From: Acidobacteriota bacterium
GTDB taxonomy: Bacteria; Acidobacteriota; Terriglobia; Terriglobales; Acidobacteriaceae
Reading direction: 5' to 3'
Assembly: GCA_013289685.1 (NCBI GenBank)
Contig: JABCZL010000005.1
Span: 1 to 64,000 of the forward strand
DNA length: 64,000 nucleotides
The translations under genes were made by a program, and so were the position numbers. How positions within the stretch are numbered: position 1 is the stretch's first letter; the number at the start of each line of letters is the position of its first letter. A model generated the notes under the pieces. That model saw nothing but the letters and a program-made list of their open reading frames with translations. It was not told the origin of the DNA and did not search any database. Positions 1 to 8,309 of the stretch are shown here, one piece after another.

Positions 1-180
1 AGAAAGGTTGTATGCCGGCGGACAGGCGGGGATTCGGGACAGTCTGGGCCGGAAGCGAATGGGAAAAGCGGAATTATTTGCATATAGTGACAATTGCTTT
101 ACATAGTAATATTGGGATCTCCCGTCACATTTTTCTCCTCCAGCCCCACCAATCCGGGTTAAAATCCGCTTAGATAGTCT

Positions 181-202
181 TGCCTCGCCACGATGCGAGG
201 CA
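181..202 (+). promoter_or_regulatory. leader hairpin upstream of small membrane protein
   Basis: A perfect 8-bp stem (TGCCTCGC / GCGAGGCA) with a 6-nt loop lies about 55 nt before the start of the small membrane protein gene. It has no T-run, so it does not look like a terminator. It could be a 5' leader structure or a minimal palindromic repeat. The preceding 70-125 region is clearly AT-richer than its surroundings, but I see no convincing -35/-10 pair there. Confidence 0.4.
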
Positions 203-256
203 GGCGTGACGCATAACGTACTTGCGCCACGATCTTTCCGCTGGAGGTTTTTTTGC

Positions 257-439
257 ATGGAAGATCGGGCCCCTGTTGTTTCTTCTACGGGTATTGACCA
301 GTCGTCCAGCACTACTACCACTTCCGCCGTCAGGAAGCATGAAGGCCGCGGAGCGTGGGTGCTCACCTGCTACGGCATCTGCGGTCTTGCGCTGTTCGGA
401 GTTCTGGCGTACTTCTTCTCGGACTTCATTTCCCATTAG
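257..439 (+). CDS. small single-pass membrane protein, unknown function
   Basis: This encodes a 60-residue protein with no family that I recognise. The first ~35 residues are polar and Ser/Thr-rich (SSSTTTTS). Residues ~36-57 form one hydrophobic segment (VLTCYGICGLALFGVLAYFF), so it is probably tail-anchored or N-in single-pass. The start at 257 is chosen over an upstream in-frame ATG (206) because CTGGAGGT lies about 9 nt before it. It is followed by a 210-nt gap and then purM. The good ribosome binding site and the clean membrane segment support a real gene. Its function cannot be inferred. Confidence 0.6.
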   Translation: MEDRAPVVSSTGIDQSSSTTTTSAVRKHEGRGAWVLTCYGICGLALFGVLAYFFSDFISH

Positions 440-567
440 TCCGGGCCCGCTTTGGCGAACGGGCGTGCGCGCCCGCGGAATGCGGTGGAAGTGTACGCTG
501 CAGCTTTCTCCAGCCTGTTCGTGATTGCAAGACCGGTCTGCCAGTGTCCCAGGGCTCAGCGTTGAAC

Positions 568-577
568 GTGCTACAAT
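568..577 (+). promoter_or_regulatory. possible extended -10 promoter for purM
   Basis: GTGCTACAAT is an extended -10 type motif (TGn-TACAAT) about 75 nt before purM. No good -35 hexamer lies 17 nt upstream. The same TGCTACAAT string occurs at 19511-19519 before the ECF sigma gene, and TACAAT recurs at 12281 and 55541, so it may be a preferred promoter core in this genome. This is inference from motif recurrence only. Confidence 0.35.
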
Positions 578-652
578 GAGCGGCCTTAGGTTAGCGCTTC
601 GGCACCCGGCACTCACCCCACGCAAGGATTACGAAACACGCGGAAGAAATCT

Positions 653-1708
653 GTGGCCAAGACTCCCCCACCCAGCGCGACGCCGATTACCTACGCCGAT
701 GCCGGTGTGGACATCAGCCGCGCCAATCGCACCAAGCAGCGCATCAAGTATCTGGCGCACAAGACGTTTACCCGGGGCGTGCTGAGCGAGATTGGCGGCT
801 TTGGCGGGCTGTTCGCCGTGGACAAAACGAAATACAGCGACCCGGTGTTGGTGTCGAGCGTCGACGGAGTGGGCACCAAGCTGAAGATTGCGTTTGAAAT
901 GGACCTGCACTCGACCGTGGGGGCCGACTTGGTCAATCACTGCGTCAACGATATTGCGGTGCAGGGCGCGGCGCCGCTGTTTTTCATGGATTATCTGGCG
1001 ACGGGAACGCTGGATCCTTCGATCGCGGAGAAGGTGGTCGAGGGCATTGCCGATGCCTGCAAACATAACGGCTGTGCGCTGATTGGCGGCGAGACGGCGG
1101 AGATGCCGGGTTTTTATCCGGATGGCGAGTACGATCTGGCGGGCTTTATCGTCGGTGTGGTGGAGCGCGAGAAGATCATTACCGGCAAAGACGTACAGAT
1201 CGGCGACATCATTCTGGGGCTGCCGTCGAATGGGCTGCATACGAATGGATATTCGCTGGCGCGGAAGCTGTTGTTCGAAGTGGCGCATTACTCGGCCGAT
1301 ACCTACGTGAACGAGGTCAAGAACAAGGTCGGCAACGAGTTGATGCGCACGCACAAGAGCTACTGGCCCGCGCTACGAAAGTTGATTGACGGGCAATGCG
1401 TTGTCGCGCTGGCGCACATTACTGGCGGCGGCATTACGGAAAACCTGCCGCGGGTGCTGCCTCGCGGGACGGCGGCGGTGATCGAACTGGGAACGTGGCC
1501 GGTGCTTCCGATCTTCGAACACCTGCAGCAACTCGGAAACGTGCCACAGGACGAGATGCTGCGCACCTTTAATATGGGCCTGGGGATGCTGCTGGTGGTC
1601 CCGTCGGCGAAATTCAAGAAGGCTCAGTCGGTGTTGGAGCGGGTGGGCGAGAAGGCGTACACCATCGGCAGGATCGTTAAAGGTGAGCGCAAGGTCACTT
1701 ACAGCTAG
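653..1708 (+). CDS. purM: phosphoribosylformylglycinamidine cyclo-ligase (AIR synthetase)
   Basis: PurM closes the imidazole ring in purine synthesis (FGAM + ATP to AIR) in the cytosol. The 351-residue length is typical. Characteristic PurM segments are visible: the N-terminal TYADAGVDI region, SSVDGVGTKLKIA, the VNDIAVQGAAPLFFMDY stretch, GGETAEMPGFY, and later GLPSNGLHTNGYSLAR and HITGGGITENLPR. The start is GTG at 653 with GGAAGA about 6 nt upstream; no ATG serves the conserved N-terminus. purN follows after an 88-nt palindromic spacer, so the two may be co-transcribed. Confidence 0.97.
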   Translation: MAKTPPPSATPITYADAGVDISRANRTKQRIKYLAHKTFTRGVLSEIGGFGGLFAVDKTKYSDPVLVSSVDGVGTKLKIAFEMDLHSTVGADLVNHCVNDIAVQGAAPLFFMDYLATGTLDPSIAEKVVEGIADACKHNGCALIGGETAEMPGFYPDGEYDLAGFIVGVVEREKIITGKDVQIGDIILGLPSNGLHTNGYSLARKLLFEVAHYSADTYVNEVKNKVGNELMRTHKSYWPALRKLIDGQCVVALAHITGGGITENLPRVLPRGTAAVIELGTWPVLPIFEHLQQLGNVPQDEMLRTFNMGLGMLLVVPSAKFKKAQSVLERVGEKAYTIGRIVKGERKVTYS

Positions 1709-1720
1709 AGGCACTGATTC

Positions 1721-1790
1721 TGATTGTTGATTTTTGATTGATGATTGAAAATCTGAGAACCTGCGAGTTTCAATCATCAATCAACAATCA
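1721..1790. repeat. heptamer-built dyad repeat before purN
   Basis: The left arm (1721-1750) and right arm (1768-1790) are inverted copies built from TGATTGT / TGATTGA-like 7-nt units. The left arm carries one extra 7-nt unit. The right arm ends only 6 nt before the purN ATG. A second, longer element of the same design precedes queC (56751-56845). Confidence 0.8.
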
Positions 1791-1796
1791 TCATCA

Positions 1797-2405
1797 ATGC
1801 ATTCCCTCGGCATACTCCTTTCCGGGCGCGGGTCGAACTTCGTCGCCATTGCAGACAGCATTGATGCGGGGCGCATTCCGGATGCGCGGATTGCAGTGGT
1901 CATTTCGAATAAGGCCGATGCCCCGGGGATCGCGACCGCGCGTGCGCGGGGGCTGACGGCGCTGGTGATTCCTTCCAAAGGCCGGTCGCGCGAGGAGCAC
2001 GACCGCGAAGTCGTCGCGGTTCTTAAGCAGCACGGCGTCGATCTCGTCTGCCTTGCGGGATACATGCGGCTGCTCTCGCCTTGGTTCGTGCAGCAGTTTC
2101 CGCGGCGGATTCTGAATATTCATCCGTCGCTGTTGCCGGCGTTTCCTGGACTGGAGGCGCAGGAGCAGGCTTTCGCCTACGGCGTGAAAGTTTCCGGGTG
2201 CACCGTGCACTTTGTGGATGAGGAGCTTGACCACGGGGCGATCATTGTGCAGAAGGCGGTGCCGGTGCTCGAGACGGATGACGAGCACACTCTCGCGGCG
2301 CGGATTTTAGTGCAGGAGCATGTCGCTTACACGGAAGCGGTTAACATTGTGCTGCGCGGAAAGTTCGAGATTGTAGGACGGCGGCTGCAGATGAAAAGAG
2401 CATGA
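1797..2405 (+). CDS. purN: phosphoribosylglycinamide formyltransferase
   Basis: PurN transfers a formyl group from 10-formyl-THF to GAR in purine synthesis. The N-terminal LGILLSGRGSNF is the phosphate-binding loop. The active-site block NIHPSLLPAFPG carries the catalytic Asn and His, and GCTVHFVDEELDHGAII carries the catalytic Asp. The length of 202 residues fits the family. The ATG at 1797 lies directly after a dyad repeat and has no recognisable Shine-Dalgarno sequence. It is downstream of purM on the same strand. Confidence 0.96.
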   Translation: MHSLGILLSGRGSNFVAIADSIDAGRIPDARIAVVISNKADAPGIATARARGLTALVIPSKGRSREEHDREVVAVLKQHGVDLVCLAGYMRLLSPWFVQQFPRRILNIHPSLLPAFPGLEAQEQAFAYGVKVSGCTVHFVDEELDHGAIIVQKAVPVLETDDEHTLAARILVQEHVAYTEAVNIVLRGKFEIVGRRLQMKRA

Positions 2406-2457
2406 AACAATAGCGGTCGATTTGCGGATGTTCACCGTCAGAGGAAACCTAAACGGG

Positions 2458-2545
2458 TTGTCATCCTGAGCAACGCGAAGGATCTGTGCACTCCCGGCCG
2501 GTTGCATAGATCCTTCGCGACAAAGAACGTCGCTCAGGATGACAA
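2458..2545. repeat. palindromic intergenic element (GTCATCCTGAGC family)
   Basis: There is an outer perfect 14-bp inverted repeat (TTGTCATCCTGAGC at 2458-2471 with its complement at 2532-2545). Nested inside it is an 11-bp inverted repeat (GCGAAGGATCT at 2475-2485, complement at 2508-2518). Related, more decayed elements occur at about 5428-5479, 11803-11888, 19298-19371 and 29617-29665. This is a dispersed family of non-coding repeats. Confidence 0.85.
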
Positions 2546-2608
2546 GCGCTGTATCTCTAGCGTCTGGATTCTGCCTTTGGCGGCGCATTCCTTATAATGT
2601 CCTTTCTC

Positions 2609-4252
2609 ATGTCAACCTTCCCACCTGTCGACGAACAACTTACGTATCTCAAGAAGGGCTCCGCGGAGATTATTCGCGAGAGCGAACTCCGCGCCAAACT
2701 GGAGAAGTCGCGCGCCACGGGCAAGCCTCTGCGCGTGAAGCTGGGGATGGACCCGACCGCTCCCGATCTGCACCTCGGGCATACGGTGGTGCTGCGCAAG
2801 CTGAAACATTTTCAGGATCTGGGGCACACGGCCATTTTTTTAATCGGCGATTTCACCGGGATGATCGGCGATCCGACGGGGCGTTCGGCGACGCGGCCTC
2901 CGCTGACGCGCGAGCAGATCGAACAGAATGCGGAGACGTATAAGGCGCAGGTGTTTAAGATTCTCGATCCGGCGAAGACGGTGGTCGATTTCAATCGCCG
3001 CTGGTTCGGCCCCATGAGCTCGGACGAGTTTGTTCGGCTGGCGGCGAGATACACGGTGTCGCAACTGCTCGAACGTGAGGAGTTCCATAAGCGCTTTTCG
3101 GAAGAGAAGCCGATCTCGTTGCATGAGCTGCTTTATCCGCTGGTGCAGGGATATGACTCGGTCGCGCTTGAAGCCGATGTGGAGTTGGGCGGGACTGACC
3201 AGAAATTCAACCTGCAGGTGGGGCGCGAACTGCAGCGGGCTTACGGACAGGAGTCGCAGGTGGTGCTGACCACGCCGATTCTGGAGGGGCTCGACGGCGT
3301 GCAGAAGATGTCGAAGTCGCTGGGGAATGCGATCGGGATTCACGAGCCGCCACTGGAAATGTATGGGAAGGTGATGAGCATTTCCGACGAAATGATGTGG
3401 AGGTACTACGAGCTGCTGACGGATCTTTCTTTGCAACAAATCGAAGGCCGCAAGCTTGTGGTCAAATCTGGTCAAAATCCAATGTTGTTGAAAAAGGATT
3501 TGGCGCTCAGGATCGTGGGTGACTTCCATTCCGGTCCCGAAGCGCAAAAGGCCGCCAGAAGCTGGGAGCTTGCGACCCTTGTCAAAAGGAACCTAAAGGA
3601 AGGAAGGGTAGAAATACCGGAAGATTTGGATTTTGTTGAGATTCCTCTCTCCGATGTAATCCCGGCCGGAGACTCAGACGCCCGGGACAGGGAAGTCGTA
3701 ACGGCTGAGGCGCCTCTAATGGACACAAGTGAGCCCCCTGTCTTCGACAACTCCGTCGAAGTCATCATCAATGGATCCAACAGGGGTCGCCAGCAGACTA
3801 CGGCGGGTGAGACGTTGGGCGCGTTTATTGTCCGCCAGGCACAAAACCACGGGGTTAGAACCTTCACGGTCTATGTCGATGGTCAGAGGCTCAGTCCCAA
3901 AGTGGCCAGCGCTAGGCCCGCTGGTAGCGTTCGTCAGTTGGCGATCGTCGCCAAGGATGTACGCGGGGGGGGCGGCGCCGTTCACGTCGTCGGCGGAATC
4001 GAACAACCGGCGGAGACGGAATTGGTTCGGATAGACAAGTTGGTTCGCTTGGCTGGACTGGCGGCCTCGAACACAGAAGCCGCCGGAAAGCAAAAACAGG
4101 GGGCTATCAGCTTGGTCAGCATTAACGGCGAAAACATTGACACGAAGCGAGAGCTCGTGGTGATGATCCCCGTTGATCAAGACGTGGTGCTACGCGTGGG
4201 TCGGCGAATGAAGAGAATTCGGGTTGTCTCCGACGGCGGCCGCTGGCTTTGA
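2609..4252 (+). CDS. tyrS: tyrosyl-tRNA synthetase with an inserted domain before S4
   Basis: This charges tRNA-Tyr. Numbered from an upstream ATG at 2597 (551 residues), the class I signatures are HLGH at 59-62 and KMSKS at 237-241, with [20 protein letters not shown] between them. An S4-like RNA-binding region lies at about 475-540 ([19 protein letters not shown]). Residues ~340-470 are not part of a normal TyrRS. About 385-457 reads like a beta-grasp domain: strand, TAGETL turn, helix, a [11 protein letters not shown] strand pair, and an end at DVRGG. The total exceeds the usual 400-430 residues. From about 3430 the codon choice looks more mixed than upstream, suggesting recombination. Either ATG (2597 or 2609) could be the start; TATAAT overlaps the first. 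Confidence 0.9.
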   Translation: MSTFPPVDEQLTYLKKGSAEIIRESELRAKLEKSRATGKPLRVKLGMDPTAPDLHLGHTVVLRKLKHFQDLGHTAIFLIGDFTGMIGDPTGRSATRPPLTREQIEQNAETYKAQVFKILDPAKTVVDFNRRWFGPMSSDEFVRLAARYTVSQLLEREEFHKRFSEEKPISLHELLYPLVQGYDSVALEADVELGGTDQKFNLQVGRELQRAYGQESQVVLTTPILEGLDGVQKMSKSLGNAIGIHEPPLEMYGKVMSISDEMMWRYYELLTDLSLQQIEGRKLVVKSGQNPMLLKKDLALRIVGDFHSGPEAQKAARSWELATLVKRNLKEGRVEIPEDLDFVEIPLSDVIPAGDSDARDREVVTAEAPLMDTSEPPVFDNSVEVIINGSNRGRQQTTAGETLGAFIVRQAQNHGVRTFTVYVDGQRLSPKVASARPAGSVRQLAIVAKDVRGGGGAVHVVGGIEQPAETELVRIDKLVRLAGLAASNTEAAGKQKQGAISLVSINGENIDTKRELVVMIPVDQDVVLRVGRRMKRIRVVSDGGRWL

Positions 4253-4475
4253 CCATGTAGGGACGGTCGCCTTCGGCTGTCCGGGCGAGCGAAGCTCACC
4301 GTTCTGTCCAGCCAGGGAATTCCCGAACTGAAACACCCTCTTTCCACGTCCTCCGAAAAACCTCAACGGCCAACCTATGCGGCCCTACAATTCAAAATCG
4401 CGGAGCTTTGCTCCGCGGACAACCGAGGGCGGCTGTCCCCACATAAACCCGGAGCGCAGGCTCCCCGCCTGGCGC
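4253..4475. repeat. decayed palindromic elements in the tyrS-kinase gap
   Basis: The 248-nt gap holds no gene. It contains two short palindromic elements. One is at about 4257-4300 (GGACGGTCGCC, then GGGCGAGCGAAGCTC). The other is at about 4398-4470, which includes GCGGAGCTTTGCTCCGC and the phrase GAGGGCGGCTGTCCC that recurs at 7110-7126. Confidence 0.65.
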
Positions 4476-4500
4476 CGATTCTGCTACTCTTCCCCGCGAC

Positions 4501-5403
4501 ATGCGCGCGGCGGCTATTCTCGGGCTGGGATGTTCATCCAAAGATCTGCGGCCGTTTCAGTCTGACTCGAACGTCTCATGGCAGATGGGGATGCCGGCAT
4601 CGGGCGAGCTCGCCGATGTAGTTCTGGTGTTTGGCGGGGATGGGACGGTTCAGCGGCATTTGGGGCAGTTGGTGCGGCTGGGGGTGCCGGTGCTGGTTGT
4701 GCCGGCGGGGAGTGGGAACGATTTTGCGCGGGCGCTGGGGCTGCGGCGGGTGCGGGATTCGCTGGCGGCTTGGCGGAAATTCTGCGACAACTCGGCTCAT
4801 GTGAGCACCATTGATTTAGGCGTGATTTTTGCCCTCGAAAGCGCGGGCGGGGCGTCCGCGCCACATAGCCCCGCGCCACATGATTCTCGGTACTTTTGTT
4901 GTGTGGCGGGGGTTGGGCTCGACGGGGAGGTGTCCCGTCGCGCGAACCTGCTGCCGCGATGGTTGCGGGGGCATGGGGGGTACGTGTTGAGTCTGGCTCC
5001 GGCGATTTTCACGTTTGCGCCGCTGCCCATGAAGATTCTGACGGCCGCGGAAGACAGCGCGGGCTGGACCACCCGCAGCGATCAGCCTACGATTCTGGCC
5101 GCGTTTGCTAATACTCCGGTGTATGGCGGCGGGATGAAGATTGCGCCTCGGGCGAAGATGGACGACGGGCTGCTTGACGTTTGCGTGGTTGGCGGGGTCA
5201 ATCCGTTCAAGCTCTTCTGCATGTTCCCTACAGTGTATGCCGGGCGGCATTTGAAGATACGGGAGGTCGAGTACTTTCAGGCGAGCCGGGTGCGGGTTGA
5301 GACTGAGCATCCGCTTGATGTTTATGCCGACGGGGAATTCGTCTGCCGAACGCCGGTTGAGGTGGGCGTGCATCACGCAGCGTTGAAGGTTGTCATGCCG
5401 TAG
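4501..5403 (+). CDS. diacylglycerol/lipid kinase catalytic-domain protein
   Basis: It belongs to the DAGK_cat (YegS/DgkB-like) family of ATP-dependent lipid kinases. The nucleotide loop GGDGT is at residues 45-49 and GSGNDFAR at 70-77. The second domain holds GVGLDGEV, NTPVYGGGMKIAP and the DDGLLDV motif. The N-terminus is short for the family, lacking the usual NPxSG segment. Residues ~112-129 (SAGGASAPHSP..) are encoded by a palindromic repeat at about 4846-4890 inserted in frame between the GVIFA and RYFCCVAG segments. Lipid substrate unknown. Confidence 0.85.
   Translation: MRAAAILGLGCSSKDLRPFQSDSNVSWQMGMPASGELADVVLVFGGDGTVQRHLGQLVRLGVPVLVVPAGSGNDFARALGLRRVRDSLAAWRKFCDNSAHVSTIDLGVIFALESAGGASAPHSPAPHDSRYFCCVAGVGLDGEVSRRANLLPRWLRGHGGYVLSLAPAIFTFAPLPMKILTAAEDSAGWTTRSDQPTILAAFANTPVYGGGMKIAPRAKMDDGLLDVCVVGGVNPFKLFCMFPTVYAGRHLKIREVEYFQASRVRVETEHPLDVYADGEFVCRTPVEVGVHHAALKVVMP
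4846..4890. repeat. palindromic element inserted in frame in lipid kinase gene
   Basis: This GC-rich stretch contains CCCGCGCCACATGATTCT, an 18-nt string repeated exactly inside mutL at about 28645-28662. It encodes roughly 15-18 extra residues with no counterpart expected in the kinase fold. Confidence 0.7.
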
Positions 5404-5427
5404 ACTTCCGCACGCACCGGCGGGTCT

Positions 5428-5479
5428 GCACGCGAGATCCTTCCCTCCGCCTGAGAAACGGCTACGGTCAGGATGACAC
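5428..5479. repeat. decayed GTCATCCTGAGC-family element
   Basis: CGCGAGATCCTTC followed by CGGTCAGGATGACA resembles the right half of the element at 2458-2545. It lies between the lipid kinase and sppA. Confidence 0.55.
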
Positions 5480-5549
5480 CATTAGGAGGGAGTCGCCGAT
5501 TAGAGAGGCTAGAGCGGACCGAAATCCATTCCAGTGCTAAACTTTGTTC

Positions 5550-6461
5550 ATGCCTGACGGACGCTCTCGCACCCTGCTTTGGATTCTGATTGGCGGAGGA
5601 GCTTTTTTCCTCTTTGTGCTGGCCGTATTCACGCTGGTCTACATGACGCTGCACGCGGGAGGCGGCGATGCCGGTCTTACCAGCTTTGGCGACCGCATTG
5701 GCGTGGTCGATCTCGACGGCGTGATTCTTTCGCCGCAGCCGGTGGTGGGGCAACTCAAGAAGTTCGCCGACGACTCGTCGATCAAGGCCATTATTCTGCA
5801 CGTGAATTCTCCGGGCGGCGGCGTGGCTGCGTCGGAGGAGATTTACCGCGAGGTCAAGCGCATTCGCAGCGAGAAGAAGAAGCGCATCGTGGTGTCGATT
5901 GAAACCGTGGGCGCCAGCGGAGCGTTCTACGTGGCCTCGGCGTCCGACAAGATTTATGCCGACCAGGGCAGCATTGTGGGATCGATTGGCGTGATCGCTC
6001 AGTGGGTGAACTATGGCGATCTACTGAAGTGGGCCAAGCTGAAAGACGTCGTCATCAAGACCGGCGAGTTTAAAGACACGGGGAATCCGGCTCGCGACCT
6101 TACTCCCAACGAGCAAGCCTACATGCAGGCGCTGATCGACAACATGTTCGGCCAATTCGTGCAGGCTGTCGCCGAAGGGCGTGGCATGAAGTTCGAAGAA
6201 GTGAAATCGATTGCCAACGGGAAGGTGTGGACAGGCGAGCAGGCCATGTCGATGAAGCTGATCGACAGCATCGGGGATTTTGAGACGGCGGTGACCGACA
6301 CCGCGAAGTCGGTGGGCATCAAGGGTGAACCGACGCTGGTGCGTCCCGAACGCGACCGCAAGACTCTGATGGATTTGCTGCTGGGCGATGTGTCGCAGTT
6401 CCTGCCGGGGCGGGAGAAGATGCTGGAGCAGCAGGTGGGATTTTATTATTTGTGGAAGTAG
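5550..6461 (+). CDS. sppA: signal peptide peptidase SppA (S49 family)
   Basis: This is a membrane-anchored serine protease that degrades cleaved signal peptides. One N-terminal membrane segment (about residues 9-33) precedes the protease domain. The catalytic dyad is visible as Ser123 in GASGAFYVAS and Lys175 in TGEFKDTGNP, the usual SppA spacing for a ~300-residue enzyme. The NSPGGGVAASEEIY motif is also present. The ATG at 5550 is preferred over TTG at 5544. It looks monocistronic, with repeat remnants upstream and a 211-nt gap downstream. Confidence 0.94.
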   Translation: MPDGRSRTLLWILIGGGAFFLFVLAVFTLVYMTLHAGGGDAGLTSFGDRIGVVDLDGVILSPQPVVGQLKKFADDSSIKAIILHVNSPGGGVAASEEIYREVKRIRSEKKKRIVVSIETVGASGAFYVASASDKIYADQGSIVGSIGVIAQWVNYGDLLKWAKLKDVVIKTGEFKDTGNPARDLTPNEQAYMQALIDNMFGQFVQAVAEGRGMKFEEVKSIANGKVWTGEQAMSMKLIDSIGDFETAVTDTAKSVGIKGEPTLVRPERDRKTLMDLLLGDVSQFLPGREKMLEQQVGFYYLWK

Positions 6462-6672
6462 GGACTCCCGCGGACGCTTGCACTTGCGAGTGGCATTTTC
6501 GGTCGCGTATCCACCCCGTGACTTGCATGGAACCCCTGAAATTTGAGAAGGTTATGAGGATGCAGCAGCGGTACTCTGGAGAAGTCAGGGTATTCTGCGT
6601 GCCGTGGCGTTCTGGAATCCGGGCGGCGGATCTGAGTGTTGAGGCGACTGCCGGAAGAACGAAGAAGGGCCT

Positions 6673-7014
6673 ATGACCAAAGCCGATTTGATTGACGAAG
6701 TCTCGCGTTTAGCGGAACTTACGCGGAAAGACAGTGAAGTGATCGTGGAGACGATCTTTGACAGCGTGGTGCGCTCGCTGCGGGCCGGCGACAAGATCGA
6801 GATCCGGGGCTTTGGCAGTTTCCGCACGCGCCAGCGCAAGCCGCGTGTCGGCCGCAATCCCAAGACCGGAGAGCGCGTAGACGTACCCGCCAAGAAAATT
6901 CCATTCTTCAAGCCCAGCAAGGAATTGAAGGATCTGGTGAATGAAGGTGCGGCGGCGGCACCGGCCGCGGCAACTCCCGCGGCGCCAACGAGTTCTGCGC
7001 CGCCTACGACGTAA
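6673..7014 (+). CDS. HU/IHF-family DNA-binding protein
   Basis: This is a nucleoid-associated protein that bends DNA as a dimer. Residues 1-90 match the HU fold: MTKADLIDEVS helix, the VxxGxKIEIRGFGSFR saddle, the RxxRxGRNPKTG arm, then PFFKPSKELK. A tail of about 20 residues rich in Ala/Pro/Thr follows (residues ~93-113), longer than standard 90-95-residue HU proteins. The ATG at 6673 lies 12-15 nt after a purine-rich GAAGAAGGG. A strong intrinsic terminator follows within 25 nt. Confidence 0.93.
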   Translation: MTKADLIDEVSRLAELTRKDSEVIVETIFDSVVRSLRAGDKIEIRGFGSFRTRQRKPRVGRNPKTGERVDVPAKKIPFFKPSKELKDLVNEGAAAAPAAATPAAPTSSAPPTT

Positions 7015-7034
7015 CGAGCTTAGACTTTCATCGT

Positions 7035-7066
7035 AGAGACGTTGCTGGCAACGTCTCTTTTCTTTT
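7035..7066 (+). terminator. intrinsic terminator after HU gene
   Basis: A perfect 11-bp stem (AGAGACGTTGC 7035-7045, complement 7048-7058) is followed directly by TTTCTTTTT. This is a textbook rho-independent terminator 20 nt after the stop codon. Confidence 0.9.
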
Positions 7067-7082
7067 TGGGCGTCAATGCTGA

Positions 7083-7132
7083 ACATCGCCGCGCTTCGCG
7101 CAGCGGACAGCCGAGGGCGGCTGTCCCTACAA
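7083..7132. repeat. short palindromic element between HU and hydrolase
   Basis: GCCGCGCTTCGCGC is followed by GGACAGCCGAGGGCGGCTGTCC, which is itself an inverted repeat. The same phrase appears near 4420-4440. It lies between convergent genes. Confidence 0.7.
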
Positions 7133-7138
7133 AAAACT

Positions 7139-8263
7139 CTACGGCTTCGTTCCCAAATACAGGTCGGCAACCTTCAGCGCGAGTTCCTCGGGATTGATGT
7201 CGGTGCGGTTGGCTAGCACGATGATCGTCAAGTTATCGTCGGGAAAGCGTTGGATTGTCGTGCGGAAGCCCATGGTTTCGCCATCGTGCCACATGCGTTT
7301 GTGGTTCTTGTAGGGTTCGAGGTGCCATCCGAAACCGTAGCTCACGGGGCCCTCGGGCGAGGTCGCCGGGCCGCCGGTTGGCTTGACCGAGCTAAGCGCC
7401 GGCTGCATTTCAGCCTCGCTCAGCAGGGTGTGCTCGCGCAGGGCACGATCCCATTGGGCCAAGTCGTCGATCGAAGTGTAAATGCCTCCGTCGCCCAGGG
7501 TGGCTGAAGTTGAGCTCTGATCGGTCTCGCGCCAGCCGTCTTTTTCGGATTGGCCAAGCTTGGTGTGTCCGTAGGCGCGGTGCGGCACCTCGTTCTTGCC
7601 CTTCTCGTAGGCCAGCGTGTTCGACATTTTCAACGGGACGAAGATTCTGTCGTGCAGGAACTGGCCGAACGGCTCGCCCGAAACTTTCTCTACGATCAGC
7701 GCCAGCACGACGTAGCCGGAGTTGCTGTACGCCCACTTCGAGCCGGCGGGAAACTTGGCAGCCGTCTCCTGTTCGAGCAGTTTCAGCACGCCGGCATTGT
7801 GAATCTGCGGAATCTGATCGTCGGGGGTGGTGGGATATTGCCGCGTCAGAATGTCTTCGTAATCGGGGAGTCCGGATGTGTGGTTGAGGAGATTGCGCAC
7901 GGTGATGGATTTTCCGTAAGCGGGGAATTCGGGGAAGATGTCGGTGAGGTGGTCGTCGTAGTGTAGTTTACCGTCGCGGACCAGCAGCATGATGCACGCC
8001 GCGGTGAACTGCTTGCTGAACGACGCGATCCGGAAATTCGTTTGGGCATCGATGGGATGCAAGGTGCGCAGGTCGGTGACGCCATAGCCGCGGCGGAAGA
8101 CGGGCTGTCCGTTGCGGACGACGAGGACTGCGACGCCGGGGGCGGTGGCGGATTTGAGTGGAGAGAAGATCGCGTCGATCTGGGTGGGGGAAACCTGGGC
8201 GGAGGCGGAGGCTGTCAGAAGAGCAAGCGCTAGAAAGAGCGCGGTTGCGAGTCGCGATTTCAT
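7139..8263 (-). CDS. secreted serine hydrolase, beta-lactamase/DD-peptidase fold
   Basis: This is a class C beta-lactamase/PBP-like hydrolase (374 residues). A signal peptide ends near SASAQ (residue ~23). The active-site SxxK is SFSK at 81-84. The second motif is YSN at 179-181, and the third is HDGETMGF near residue 340 in place of KTG. The substrate is unknown; such proteins include esterases and D-amino-acid peptidases as well as lactamases. The start is fixed by GGGAGGT 5 nt before the ATG at 8263. A 36-nt in-frame upstream extension lacks such support. Confidence 0.9.
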   Translation of the reverse strand: MKSRLATALFLALALLTASASAQVSPTQIDAIFSPLKSATAPGVAVLVVRNGQPVFRRGYGVTDLRTLHPIDAQTNFRIASFSKQFTAACIMLLVRDGKLHYDDHLTDIFPEFPAYGKSITVRNLLNHTSGLPDYEDILTRQYPTTPDDQIPQIHNAGVLKLLEQETAAKFPAGSKWAYSNSGYVVLALIVEKVSGEPFGQFLHDRIFVPLKMSNTLAYEKGKNEVPHRAYGHTKLGQSEKDGWRETDQSSTSATLGDGGIYTSIDDLAQWDRALREHTLLSEAEMQPALSSVKPTGGPATSPEGPVSYGFGWHLEPYKNHKRMWHDGETMGFRTTIQRFPDDNLTIIVLANRTDINPEELALKVADLYLGTKP

Positions 8264-8269
8264 GTGCAC

Positions 8270-8301
8270 CTCCCACGCGGGCGGGGGCGCCCGCGCCACA
8301 T
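8270..8301. repeat. short GC palindrome
   Basis: CGCGGGCGGGGGCGCCCGCG is a compact inverted repeat followed by CCACATT. The phrase CCCGCGCCACAT links it to the elements inside the lipid kinase and mutL genes. Confidence 0.6.
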
Positions 8302-8309
8302 TCAGCAGA

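Noticed and set aside
629-1354. 241-codon minus-strand frame opposite purM
   Set aside because: purM on the plus strand is unambiguous. The antisense product is basic and low in pattern, with no ribosome site.
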